Source of the DNA: JAOSJT01 sp035362335
GTDB taxonomy: Bacteria; Bacteroidota; Ignavibacteria; SZUA-365
Length of the DNA: 64,000 bases
Direction: 5' to 3'
Assembly (NCBI GenBank): GCA_035362335.1
Contig: DAOSDL010000028.1
Span: forward strand, 1 to 64,000
Position numbers and translations under genes: made by a program. The notes below the pieces were generated by a model, which ran no database searches, had not been told where the DNA came from, and was given only the letters and a program-made list of their open reading frames with translations. This document shows, one piece after another, positions 1 to 10,700 of the stretch (position 1 is its first letter; each line of letters opens with the position of its first letter).

Positions 1-148
1 CATTTTCATTCTCCCGGGTGTGACGAAGGAACATGAAAGACTGTGGTTTTGAAACTCTGTTGATGCGCTCCGACAGATATCGAGGCACTTGCACCATTTT
101 CATTCTCCCCGGTGTGACGAAGGAACATGTAAGACTGTGGTTTTAATC
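1..148. repeat. Direct repeat pair, about 52 bp, 94 bp apart
   Basis: Bases 1-52 and 95-146 are near-identical direct repeats starting CATTTTCATTCTCCC and running through a TGTGACGAAGGAACATG core; I count about four differences. The second copy is followed by a short duplication of TGTGGTTTTAATCC around 133-165. The first copy starts at the window edge, so the array may extend left. It lies just upstream of the lipocalin-like gene pair. No function can be assigned. Confidence 0.75.
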
Positions 149-249
149 CCTGTGGTTTTAATCCTGTCTCGATATTGGCATCCCGCCTCTCGTTTCCGTA
201 TCTTCCCATGATTTCGTCCGATATTCCCGCCACACATGCCGGAGTTGTC

Positions 250-1248
250 ATGATGCTACGCAGTGTCGTACTCGTTGTACTGTTTTCCGTCACGTCGTTG
301 CAAGCGCAGGACATGGGCGTGCGCGATGCCGCGCTGCTCGGTGCGTGGAAGTTGATAAGCCAGAGTTGGGTGATCGGCAATCCTCCTGGTGGGTTGTCGG
401 TGACAGGCATGGTGGTGAATGCGGATGGCTCGGTGGACAATCTCGCTTTCGATGCGGCCACGGGCACACTGGTGCGGAGTACGCACGGGAGGTTCAAACG
501 CAGCATCGTCACCGCCGCCGACGGCAAGCTGATGCTGACGGATGATGAATTCAACCGTTCGCTGGTCTGCGATGGAAGCTACAGCATCGACGGCGACCGC
601 CTCACGATCACACTTTCCACCGCTCGCGGTCCCCGCGGCGTGGAGGAATTCACCCGCGTGACGTTGGGCGAGCGCATTGCCGAGCCAGTGGAATTGCGCG
701 CGAATATGACGAGAAACGGCGTGCCTCTGCGCCTTCGCTCGGCGAGCTGGACGTACAGCGCCATGGTTCGCCACATCACCCTTCCCTCGAGGAATAAAAT
801 CACGCTCGTTCTGAATTTCGAAGACGTCGCCGGTGTGGAGGAAAGTGCGAATATCGTGATCGAACCCTTCAAGGGCGCGGGCACCTACCCGTTGGGCGGC
901 AACAACGAAGCGTACTATTTCGGTTATCGCGAGGGCCGGCAGGCGCTGAACATCCACGCCTGTGAAGCGGGCGACGGTTCGCTGGAAATCACCCGCTGGG
1001 ATACCGAGGCGCGTCGCTGCGAGGGACGGCTGCGCGTGGTACTGGGTTGTGGCAATTCCGGTCCGGCCAAGGAACGCATCGTGCTGGAAGGTGATTTCTC
1101 CGTTCCCATTGAAACCTGGACGCGCGACGATGTGACCAGACACACTATCCCGATCAATCAGATGAACGGCATTCGATTGAATGCGGCGCCGGATGCCGTA
1201 CCTGATTCGCTGAAGAAGCAAGGCGAATCCCGGAAGCTCGTGCAATGA
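250..1248 (+). CDS. Exported lipocalin-like protein, paralogue 1
   Basis: A 332-aa protein of unknown function. The start at 250 is chosen because it follows a GGAG and opens a clear signal peptide (two Met, a charged residue, then a hydrophobic run ending in SLQAQ); an upstream in-frame Met at 175 would bury this signal. After the signal, the motif GVRDAALLGAWKLI followed by beta-rich sequence resembles lipocalin-like 'LxGxW' proteins of Bacteroidota. Cys pairs in the C-terminal half (HACEAG, RRCEG, LGCGN) could form disulfides outside the cytoplasm. The stop overlaps the start of the next gene in ATGATG, so the two are translationally coupled. The shared N-terminal motif and layout make them tandem paralogues. 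The fold is inferred. Confidence 0.7.
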   Translation: MMLRSVVLVVLFSVTSLQAQDMGVRDAALLGAWKLISQSWVIGNPPGGLSVTGMVVNADGSVDNLAFDAATGTLVRSTHGRFKRSIVTAADGKLMLTDDEFNRSLVCDGSYSIDGDRLTITLSTARGPRGVEEFTRVTLGERIAEPVELRANMTRNGVPLRLRSASWTYSAMVRHITLPSRNKITLVLNFEDVAGVEESANIVIEPFKGAGTYPLGGNNEAYYFGYREGRQALNIHACEAGDGSLEITRWDTEARRCEGRLRVVLGCGNSGPAKERIVLEGDFSVPIETWTRDDVTRHTIPINQMNGIRLNAAPDAVPDSLKKQGESRKLVQ

Positions 1249-2192
1249 TGCGCGCGCTGCCCTTGCTCTGCATCGTGTTGCTCGGATGCGCGGCGTCGCG
1301 CGAATCCGAGGGCGTACGCGATCCCGCGCTCGTGGGTATGTGGTTGACCGAGGAGGAAAGCTGGATGTTTGTTCCGGATAATTTTCCGCAGCGTGTGCAC
1401 GGCTTTCGACTCAATCCCGACGGTTCCACACAGGCACTGGGCTTTGAACTTGCCACGGGCAAACCCGCGCTGATAGCCGCAACGGCCAGGAGCAAGCGCT
1501 TCCTCTGGGCCGGTGATGGTGCGGTCGGCTTTATTGAAACCGCGCGTGGATTGGAGAAATACCCCATGCGCATGGAAGGCGACTACCGTCTGAACGGCGA
1601 CACGTTGGCGCTGGATCTTGAGATTGACCACAAGCCAGCGAAAGCGCTGTACCGGCGTGTCCGCCCCGAGGACAGTATCGCTACGCCGGTGTATATCGAA
1701 CTCGAAGCCGGGTTCGACGGACAACCACTGCTACACGACTCGGCCGGCGTCTGGCCCACCGCCACCGTGTACTATCTCAAGGAAGGCGACAGCGTGAATG
1801 TGAATTTGCGCATCGATGGGCATTGCGCGGACACGACGCTGGAGTTCGGAGTAAAAGTCCGCGGTTTTCGCGGACACGCAGTTTATCCCATCGGCAAGGA
1901 ACGTGGTGATTCTTATCTGGGTCTCGAAGCCGACGCGCCGGGCGATGGCCCAATGCGCGGCTCGCTGCGTATCGCGGATCCGGACGGAAGCTCGCTGCGC
2001 ATCGATCGGCTCGATCTCTCGTCGCGACGTTGCGCCGGGAGCTTCGACCTGCGGTTCAACGGCACATGGCGAGGCGAGACCGTGCAGCGCCGCTTGCGTG
2101 GACGCTTCGATCTCCCGCTGCAGATCATGCAGGGCAGCAATATCCTCGAGATACGTGTCGGCGGTCAACGCACGCCACCTCCGCGATTCTGA
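1245..2192 (+). CDS. Lipocalin-like lipoprotein, paralogue 2
   Basis: A 315-aa predicted lipoprotein: the N-terminus MMRALPLLCIVLLGC carries a lipobox with Cys at about residue 15. It then repeats the theme of its upstream neighbour (GVRDPALVGMW, a Cys-containing beta-rich C-terminal half), so the two arose by tandem duplication, one soluble and one lipid-anchored. The start codon overlaps the upstream stop. Function unknown. It is followed by a repeat-rich intergenic region and a convergent operon. Confidence 0.7.
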   Translation: MMRALPLLCIVLLGCAASRESEGVRDPALVGMWLTEEESWMFVPDNFPQRVHGFRLNPDGSTQALGFELATGKPALIAATARSKRFLWAGDGAVGFIETARGLEKYPMRMEGDYRLNGDTLALDLEIDHKPAKALYRRVRPEDSIATPVYIELEAGFDGQPLLHDSAGVWPTATVYYLKEGDSVNVNLRIDGHCADTTLEFGVKVRGFRGHAVYPIGKERGDSYLGLEADAPGDGPMRGSLRIADPDGSSLRIDRLDLSSRRCAGSFDLRFNGTWRGETVQRRLRGRFDLPLQIMQGSNILEIRVGGQRTPPPRF

Positions 2193-2475
2193 GTCTGTGC
2201 ACCAGCGAATACGCCAGTTTGGAGCGCCGGTGACAAATTATCGTCACCTTGAGTCAGTCCACCAGCGCTTACGCCGGTTTGGATCGTGCATGACAGAGCT
2301 TCGTCAGGCTGAGCGCAGCGCCGAGCACGTATGTCCGAAATGGTAATGAGTGATTCCGGCGCGAAGTCGAAGCCTCCGTAGCCAATTGCATGACGCTTCG
2401 ACTCCGAGCCCGAACCAGGATCTTCTCTCACCGAACGTCCTTGCCGCGGGCTCGTCGCTCAGCGTGACGATTATG
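2191..2475. repeat. Intergenic repeats: 60-bp tandem duplication and dispersed inverted motif
   Basis: Two imperfect 60-bp tandem units run 2191-2250 and 2251-2310 (GAGTC-GTCCACCAGCG-TACGCC-GTTTGGA theme). They are followed by TCGTCAGGCTGAGCG near 2300 and its inverted near-match CGCTCAGCGTGACGA near 2457, plus a GTCGAAGC/GCTTCGAC pair (about 2366 and 2395). The GTCA-GCTGAGCG motif resembles intergenic repeats common in environmental Bacteroidota genomes (from memory). No gene is supported between 2193 and 2633. Confidence 0.6.
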
Positions 2476-2578
2476 CGTTGTGCGTCGGATGACCTATGTC
2501 ATGTGCAGCTCGAAGATCCGCCGTGGCGGAGAGGCGCCATACATTCTCGGCACACAGACGTGGGAATTGTGCACAGAA

Positions 2579-2611
2579 ACGAAGGGCATGACCGCGCGGC
2601 CATGCCCTTCG
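2579..2611 (-). terminator. Intrinsic terminator of the surface operon
   Basis: An 11-bp perfect stem (CGAAGGGCATG, 2580-2590, with its complement at 2601-2611) encloses a GC-rich loop. On the minus strand it is followed by TTTCTGT. It lies 23 bp beyond the stop of the fibronectin type III gene. Confidence 0.75.
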
Positions 2612-2633
2612 ACGTAGTGTACACAACAAGTAC

Positions 2634-4772
2634 TCAGCGCACTTCCACGGCGGCGCTGCGCTCGAGCACGGATTCCGCACCGTCGGGATACACCACGCGC
2701 ACCGCGTAGGTGTAGGTGTCGCCCGCACGCACATCCTTGTCCTCGTGGCTCATCGATCCATCGGGGAGAGTCACGTACAAACGCACGGGCGTCGTGCCTG
2801 TACCCTTGTAAATGTACATCTCGCTCGGTCGCGGTCCGGTGAACGACCATTGCAACAGCACCGCACGCTTGACGGCATCGTAGCGCGCGCTCAACGCCTG
2901 CACGCCTTCACGCTGTGACACAGGCACGCGGCGCGCGGTCACAACATTGGACAGCGGCGAGAGCAAGCCGTCGTCGTCGCGGGCCTGCACGGCGTATTCG
3001 TACAGCACGCCGCTTTCGGCGGTGGCGTCGCGATGGTTTTTGCGCGTGGGATCATCCCCGCGATACAACTCCGTCCAGCGCTGCTCGCCCGCGCGGCGGC
3101 GGTACAGCACATGCTCGGTGGCATCGGATGTGGGGCTCCGGTACCAGGCGATATCCACCGCCTCGGTTCCGCTTTCCACTGCGTGAATACTAGGCGCCGT
3201 GGGTGGCACGATGTCGGGCTTTTCCACCTCGAGCGCCGGGGTGAAAGGCGAGTGATTGTAGTTGAGATCCAGCGCGGTGACGCGATACCAGATGCGCTCG
3301 GTCAAGGTTTTCAGTGTCAAAGTGTCGGTGTACATCGTATCGCGCGTGATCACCGTGGTGAGTTGCTGGAACTCATGCGTGGGATCGTTGGCAAAAAATA
3401 CGCGATAGCCCTGCAGGTCGTCTTCGGTATTGGCCTTCCACCGCAGCGTGACAATGCCCGAGGAATCGATGTCCGCCACCAGTCCCGTCGGCGTCATGGG
3501 CGCAATGGAATCGGGGAAAAGCGCAAACACCGGCGCGGACATGCGCGAGTTGCCAGCGGTGTCGATGGCGGAGACAACGTAGTAATGCGGTGGAATGTCC
3601 TTCACGCGAGCATCGACGTAACTGCGGGCACTGCGCGGAAGCACATCGCTGATCACATCGTAGGGTCCATCCGGAGCCTCGCTTTTCGCCACGAGAAAGC
3701 CCGCGAGATCGGCGTCTTCCTTACCGTCGCGCACATCCCAGGAGATTTCCACGGAATGTTCGTTGACAATGCGATGCGGGAGAATGGCGGGTTGCGCCGG
3801 AGCCGTTTTATCGCGACCCATTGCCAGAACTTCGTTGCCCGGCGGGGAGAGCATGCCAAAGGCATTTCCACCACGTACGCGATAGCGCACGGGTTCGTAA
3901 TTGCGCTCGAGCTTTACGCGGTACTGATGCACGGTGCTCGCATCGTCCACTTCGGGATTGACCAGAGGTACGTAAGGAATGTCCATCAGACGCGTGTAAC
4001 TGCGGCCACCGTCGGTGGAGCGTTCAATGACAAAGCTGCCGTACTCCGCACTCTCCTCGCGTTCCCATTGCAACACCACCAACTTTTCATCCTCCGTTGC
4101 CTTCAGTGTCGTGATGGGCGTGAGGCCCGGTCCCGCAACGGCGCCGACCACCGCATACGCCGTATCCATCGGCAGATCTTCGCGTTGCGTGGCGGGAAAC
4201 ACGCGATAGAGGTAGCTCTGTCCGCGGGAGACGCCGCGATCCACAAAGCGCAGGCCGTAGCCATCGGCGATGTCGGGTCGAATATCGGCCAGGAACATCC
4301 CGAATCCATGCAGGTTCTGTTGCTGCAAATACATTTCATACAGCGAACCGAAGGGATCGGTGCTGGTGCCGATGCTTTCGCCGAAATACGATTGCACGGC
4401 GGCACCCGCCAGCGAGTCCTCTGGCGCGAAGCGCTGCCTCCATTGCTCGATGCTCAGCGGCCGCAGGGGTTGCGGCGTGAGCCGCGTCCACTGTGGATCG
4501 AGGTTGCCAGCATTGCGCTGAGCGAAGGGAGCGCGTTCGACAATGTAGCCCGCGGCGGACGCGGCTTTCCAGGTCACGTAATCGATGGCGCCCCAGCGCA
4601 AGGTGATGGAGTCGGGGCTGCCGTGCGCCGCGAGCTGCAGGTTGCGCATTCGCGTGGTGTCGCTTTGCGCGCGCAGCGCAGGCGAATTGCCCAGCCACAC
4701 AATCGCGGCGGCAGCGAGGACGAGGAACAGCGCGCGTCCGTGGTACAAGGTACGGTGCTTGGTGATCGTCAT
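2634..4772 (-). CDS. Secreted multi-domain fibronectin type III protein
   Basis: A 712-aa exported protein with an N-terminal signal (hydrophobic LFLVLAAAAIVWL ending ALRAQ, about residue 36). From about residue 215 to the end it is built of four to five fibronectin type III-like modules, recognisable by repeated patterns such as LQWERE, YRVKLER, LRWKANTEDDLQGYRVF, YAVQARDDDGLLSPLSN and YTYAVRVVYPDG. The N-terminal 180 residues are unique. There is no T9SS sorting domain at the C-terminus. It starts 6 bp after the stop of the 1,977-aa surface gene and is the last gene of a three-gene operon with that protein and a beta-barrel, so a cell-surface role in one complex is likely. No enzymatic motif is visible. 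Confidence 0.85.
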   Translation of the reverse strand: MTITKHRTLYHGRALFLVLAAAAIVWLGNSPALRAQSDTTRMRNLQLAAHGSPDSITLRWGAIDYVTWKAASAAGYIVERAPFAQRNAGNLDPQWTRLTPQPLRPLSIEQWRQRFAPEDSLAGAAVQSYFGESIGTSTDPFGSLYEMYLQQQNLHGFGMFLADIRPDIADGYGLRFVDRGVSRGQSYLYRVFPATQREDLPMDTAYAVVGAVAGPGLTPITTLKATEDEKLVVLQWEREESAEYGSFVIERSTDGGRSYTRLMDIPYVPLVNPEVDDASTVHQYRVKLERNYEPVRYRVRGGNAFGMLSPPGNEVLAMGRDKTAPAQPAILPHRIVNEHSVEISWDVRDGKEDADLAGFLVAKSEAPDGPYDVISDVLPRSARSYVDARVKDIPPHYYVVSAIDTAGNSRMSAPVFALFPDSIAPMTPTGLVADIDSSGIVTLRWKANTEDDLQGYRVFFANDPTHEFQQLTTVITRDTMYTDTLTLKTLTERIWYRVTALDLNYNHSPFTPALEVEKPDIVPPTAPSIHAVESGTEAVDIAWYRSPTSDATEHVLYRRRAGEQRWTELYRGDDPTRKNHRDATAESGVLYEYAVQARDDDGLLSPLSNVVTARRVPVSQREGVQALSARYDAVKRAVLLQWSFTGPRPSEMYIYKGTGTTPVRLYVTLPDGSMSHEDKDVRAGDTYTYAVRVVYPDGAESVLERSAAVEVR

Positions 4773-4778
4773 CGTGCA

Positions 4779-7700
4779 TCAATCCTTGAAGGTGTAGGTT
4801 TTATCCAGATAGTAATTCAAGCCGTCCACATGGAAGTGGAGGTTGATGGTCATGTTATTGGGGAATTTCATATCCCAGAAGTTGTGCTGCGTCACACCGA
4901 TGGCCTGCGCGGTTTGCGCATCGAGATTGTAGCGCATGAAATGCCAGAACGCCGGGGTTTGTCCAAGCACATTGCCGTAGCGCCGCATCAATTCCTTGAC
5001 GATAAGCTCGCGGTCTTTTTCCAGCACGGCGGGCACGTCGTAGCGCAACACGAGCTTGTGCCATTCGTTCATGGCGATCTCGCCGGGACCGTTCAGCTTC
5101 GGCGCGTTGTTGGCCGCCTTGATACCCACGGGTGCGATTTTCATGCCACCCCCGCCGCCTTGCGGTGGCGGATTGTAGCCCTTCCAGAACACGGCGTTGA
5201 TCTCGTCGTTGGTGAGCTTGGTGGCGGGTCCGGTGCCCTGATAGGCGATGTCGGTGGCCCAGGCGGGGAATTTGATTTCCGACAAACGCGTCCCGTGAGT
5301 CAATCGACTGCCGGGCCGGTAGGCGTTTTCGCTGGGGTACACGCGCACGGTATTCGGATTTGCCCCTCCGTTGAGTGGCAGCGATGCGATGTACACGCTG
5401 TTGATGTAGTGATCGTCGAGACTGTAGCGGTAGTAGTTGTCATACAGCCAGCGCCAGTAGGTCTTGATGGTGTTCGGACTCGCGCCGTTCCTGGCTTCCA
5501 CACGCAGGCGGGGCTCCACGTAATTCGTGGTGGATGCCTTGGTCCAGGAGTACTCTTCGATATCGTAGGGATCGAAGGCCTCCTTGCCAGTGAATCGCAG
5601 GTACAGCTTGTTGTAGCCATGCGAGGACTTGTCGTCGGACAGCCGGTACGTCTCGGGTGTGCTGTTGATGAAATCCTCGATCTTGTTCTTGTACGTGGTG
5701 AACTGACTCGTTTTGAAGGCCAGCTGATACACGAGGAATTCGTTGTCGGCCAGGCGGGTGGAATTGAGGCGCGCCGTGCGCTGGGTGATCTTTTGTCCAC
5801 CGCCAATGGATTTCTGCTCGTTGGTAAGGGCGAAGTTGCTCTTCTCCTGTTTGCCGGCCTTGAGTTCGCGCACGCGAACGACCTGGGCGATGTACAGGGT
5901 TTTCGGCGTGAGCGTAGGCAGCGTGAAGCGGATACCCTTGAAGCCGCCGCCGTTTTCCCATTGCACTTCCGCATTGCCGATCACCGTGGAGCCACCACCG
6001 ACGCGGTGATAGCGCATTTCGTAGCGGTAGCGATAGTTCGGGTCTTCGGGCTGCATCGCGGGAATGTTGCTCGGGTACTGTTTCATGGCGATGAAGCCTT
6101 GATTCGACTGCGAGTACGGGAAATAGCGCTGCATGCGTCCCGGGCGGGTCTGCACCACGTTGTCGTCGCGGAAGTACTCCGGAGCGGTACCTGTGCGGAA
6201 ATTCACGGTGCGCGATTCCACATGGTCCTCGGCGCAGTTCGCGCATTTCTTGATGCGAATCCACTGGCCGTGTACTTTACGCTCGCCGTGAATTTCCACC
6301 TTGGTCACGAAATCGGTGAGTTCGTCGAACATCTCCTTCGGATCGAACAGCGCCGTCATCTTGTTGTTGTGCTTCGACCAATCGCCCGCAACGAGAGCGT
6401 TGCCGGTTTTTTTACGCACCTCGAAGCTTTTCACCTCGAAGCGAAATTGTACGAGTTCCGATTCATCCTCGTTTTTCATCACCTGCACCTGCATGATCTT
6501 ATCCGATCCCACGGGCAGATTGAAGGACACTTCGGGGAAGGAGAACACATCCGCATCGTTACCGGTGGGCACGACATCGGAGATGACCTGCAGGCCGCCG
6601 AACGGATCGCCCTCGGTGGGGTCGCAGACGTCGCCGTACTTGAACTTGAAGTTGCACTGCCCGGTGAGCAGACCGTTCATGATGTTGTAGTAACCGCTCA
6701 CCTCGCCTTTGAGCCAGGTGGGATTGGGCAAACCGCCCTTGAGGCCGGCGATGAGGCCGACTTCGAGTATCACGATATCCTTTTTCACGAACCACAGATT
6801 GATATCGATGCCCACTTTCGCCTCGAGACCGGCGTACACCTGGCCGGTGGCGTACCAGCCATTGAGGCCCATTTTGCCCTGCACATTTTCACAGGACTGA
6901 TTGGTGTAGAGAATGGACACATCGTAACCGAATGCTATGGCGATGCGCGCATAGAAAATGAGGAAGCGCAGCTTGCCGGTGTCGATGCTGAGATTCTGTC
7001 CCATCGCGAAGCCGCTGCCGGCATTGACATCGGACTTGCGAGGATTCTGGTCCTTGAAGCTCGGCAAGGCACTCTGGAAGTCGATGGGTGACGTGGGCAA
7101 ATCCGGCATGCCGGGCAGACTGTTCTTGCCCACCATGTAGTACGAGCCGATTTCCAGCAGGCCGAGCACGGTGAGGCCGAAGCGATTGTCGGGCTCGCCG
7201 AATTTGATGAACCACTTGTCGGGACTGAAATGCATGGCCGCATCACCGCCACCGGTGATGAGTTCCATGTTGCCCGCCTTGAGATTGAATTTGATGGAAA
7301 CCAATCCATCGAAGGTTTTGGGCTGTGCGGCGTATTTGAACATCACCTTGGCGGTGATCACCGCATCGTTGCCCGGCCGGGCTTTGGGATCGAGGCTCTG
7401 TACGAAGTAGCCGTTGCCCGTGAGCGAAATCTCGTTCAACCCGCCACCCTGGAAAAAGGACGCTTCGAGCGTAATGTCGCCATTGAAGGCCTTCGGACTG
7501 GGCATGGTGCCGAGTACAATGGTGGCCTTGAAGCCAAAGGCGATATTCTTGTCCGGTTCGTACACCACGCCGGAGGATGTGGAGCCGGCGGCATCGACAT
7601 CGAAATTGCCGGCGCTGTTCGGATCGCCTGCCAGGGATGCAGCCGACGGCGAGCCACCCACGGGCTTCATGTGATAGTAGGCGCCTCCGCCGAAGCCGTA

Positions 7701-10700
7701 AATGCCGAGTCCGGGGTACACCATGATGCCGGCGCCCATCACGGCCATGCCATCGAAATACCAGTAGCGGTAGGTGCTGGCCGATTGGTACTTGGTGCTG
7801 CCGAACTGCACCGTGGCCTTGATCTTGACCATGGGCCGGAAGTTCACTTCCAGCGCGCCGCGGAAGCCGTTGCCGAATTTCGGATCGCCGTTGTACAAAT
7901 CCACCGATCCCTTGATATCGCAGGCGGCAACGCTGGCCTCGATCCAGATGCTGTTGAGTTCGGGCTTGTCGAGCGTCCACGACTGTTTGTTGTTCTGCTC
8001 CACCATTTTTCCCCACACGGTGAAGGAGGTGCCGCCGCTGATGGCACTCTCGTCGTTGCCATCGAGCGCCACCATCAAGGCCAGTTCCAGACCGATGCGG
8101 CTGTCGCCGTCAAACTTCAGCTTGATGCCCTTCTCCGGATCGATGGAAATGGGGAAGCCCGCGAACTTCTTTTCGGGGCTGGCCATTTTGAAATACTCGG
8201 CCGAGAGATAGGGTTTCTTGTTCCGGATGGTGAAGTCCTTGAATTCCACATCGGGAATACTGACGTTCACATTTTTCATATCGGGAAATTCGCCGTCGAT
8301 GGTCAGTCCGCCGCTGAGCACGGCCTGCACGAGCACATCGTTGCCCTGCGTCTCCACCGTCACCGACGATCCTTCCTGAATGGTGAGCGTGGCCGCCCAG
8401 AGATCGGCGGACAGGTTGCCAAGATTGGACACGGAGAATTGCGTGTGCAATCCTTGCTGCGAATTGCTCAGCAAACAGGAGTACGCGAGATCCGATTTGG
8501 AAATCGGTATGCGCAGTTTACCGTTGAACTGCCCCTTGCTCAAGCTGTTGTTGGTGACGGCCAGTTCGATTTTATCAATGGAAAACGCCCAGCCACCGAG
8601 ATTGCCCTGATCGGTACCGAACACCGGCTGCACCGTGACGCTGCCGGTAAAGCCCTGCTTGTTGATCAATGCGTGCGACAGCGTGATGGTGACGGGGTCG
8701 TTCCCCTTTTTCAGATAATCGGGAAGTACCGCGGTGACTTTGTCGAAATAGAAGCCACGCCAATCGTTGCCCTGCGGACCGTTGTAATTCGCGGGATACG
8801 ACATCCCCTGCGCATTGCGCGTGTCGGAGAAGTCCATCACCACTTTATTGAATTCGAGCTTCAACCCTTCGAGACCGGCGATGGAAAAGGGATCCATGCT
8901 CACCTCGCCCAGCAGGTCACCCCAGGTCGTGCCATTGAAGGTGAAGCTGGCTTTCACCGGGCCGTTGCCTTCGCTGCGAACAAGCATGCCGCCTTTGAAG
9001 GTGAACTCGCCCTGGATCTGCACCTCCTTGATGCCCTCGCAATCCCAGGTCACGAAGGTACCGCCGTTGTTGCCATCCACCGCTTTGATGGTGCAATCCA
9101 CATTTCCACCCCAAGGGAAGGTGTAGTCGTTGCCAAGCATGGTCAGCTTCTGTAATCCACCGATGCTGAGGCCCGTGGGATGGAAGCACACGTTTTTCTG
9201 TCCGAAGGCGAGAATCTTGTTGTTGGCCTCGGGAATGGGCATGTCAAAAAACGCGTTGAGGCGCGCGCCGTCGGGGGCGAATTCGATGGCAGCGATATTC
9301 ACGAGTTGCACGTTGCCCGAGATCAGCTTGCTCATGGCGAACGGCAGTCCCGTGGAATTCACGTTCACGAAATTTTCCACATACTTCTGCGCGCCTTTCA
9401 CGTAGTCGGTGACGCTTTTCACGTACTCGCCGGTCACATTGTCGAGATTGTTCGAGAAATCGCGCAATGCCTGATTCACCTGCGTGCCGGGATCGTACGC
9501 GCCGATGGCTGTACCGGCGAAGACCTTGTGCTGCGCATTCACCTGCAAGTTCTGGAAGGTCGCACGCAAGCGCGTGTTGAACAGCGGCATGTCGATTTCT
9601 CCCTCGCCGCTGAGATTGGATGCACTGGACGAGCTGAGCGAAGTGAGTTTGAGTGTGAAGTATCCGATTTGCACTTCATCACCCGGCAGATACACCTTGT
9701 TGCCCGCGGGACCGCTGGCCAGCGGCTGCGGCGCACAATTCAGCACTTCGCAATCGCTGGCGTACTGTTCCTGAATATCGTTGTCGCCTTCCTGCTGGCC
9801 ACCTTCGCCCTCGCCCTGAAGACCTCCCTGCTGCCAGAGGAAGGAGCAGGCCGCACTGTGGCCGTTGTTTTTAAACAGTAATTTGGGCGCACCATCGCGC
9901 GAGCGCGCGGTCACGCGCCAGGCGTAGCGCTTGCCCGCTTCGAGCAGTGGCGCATCGGGACCGTAGAGAAAGGAATTGCTTTGTGTGACGGTGGAAAAGA
10001 ATGGCGGGTCGGTGGCGGCCAGCACCGCTTGTGCAGGATCCACCTGCTGCGGTTGCATTTCCACGATAAGGACAACATACTCCACATGCTGCGGCGGCGC
10101 GCCCGCCGGCGCGGTCCAGCTCAACAGCAGATTCTGCGGCGACTGCGCGGCGGCGTTGCCGTTGCACAACGGTTGCAGAATGTCGGGCGGTTCGAAATGC
10201 GTGATGGAAAAATACGCACAGCCCGAGGGCGCCGGCTGCGACAGCGGCGTGCCGCTCTGATAATCCACCGCCTGCACGCAGAAGCTGTAGTCGCCTTCCG
10301 GCAGACCATTGCCCTGCACCACCTGCGCCTTGGAGATACCTGAGAATTGCAGAACGTCCGGATTGAGATAATCCTGCAACTCCGCACCCATCAGCGCGCG
10401 CGACTGCCCGGGTGCGAGATCGATGCTCTGCGGTGGCAGATAGTTCTGCGGGATGGTGACGGTGATTCCGCTCTCCCCTTCGATACGGCCCACCAGACGC
10501 ACGCTGCGCATGCCGCCCTGCGTGTTGGTGAGTGTGATGACCACCTTGTTCTCTATCGATACGTAATCCGACAGGTATGGTGAATACGGTGGAAGCACCT
10601 GCGTGGTGACGAGAACGTCGTTCTGCGCCCAGACGCTATGCGTCGTGAGCAGCAGCAGTACGAACAGACCCGCGAAGCGCGATCGTGTATCAGAATGAGT

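Noticed and set aside
3033..7091. 1,352-codon open frame on the plus strand
   Set aside because: It lies antisense to the fibronectin and giant surface genes in GC-rich DNA, has no motif or ribosome binding site, and reads as shadow composition.
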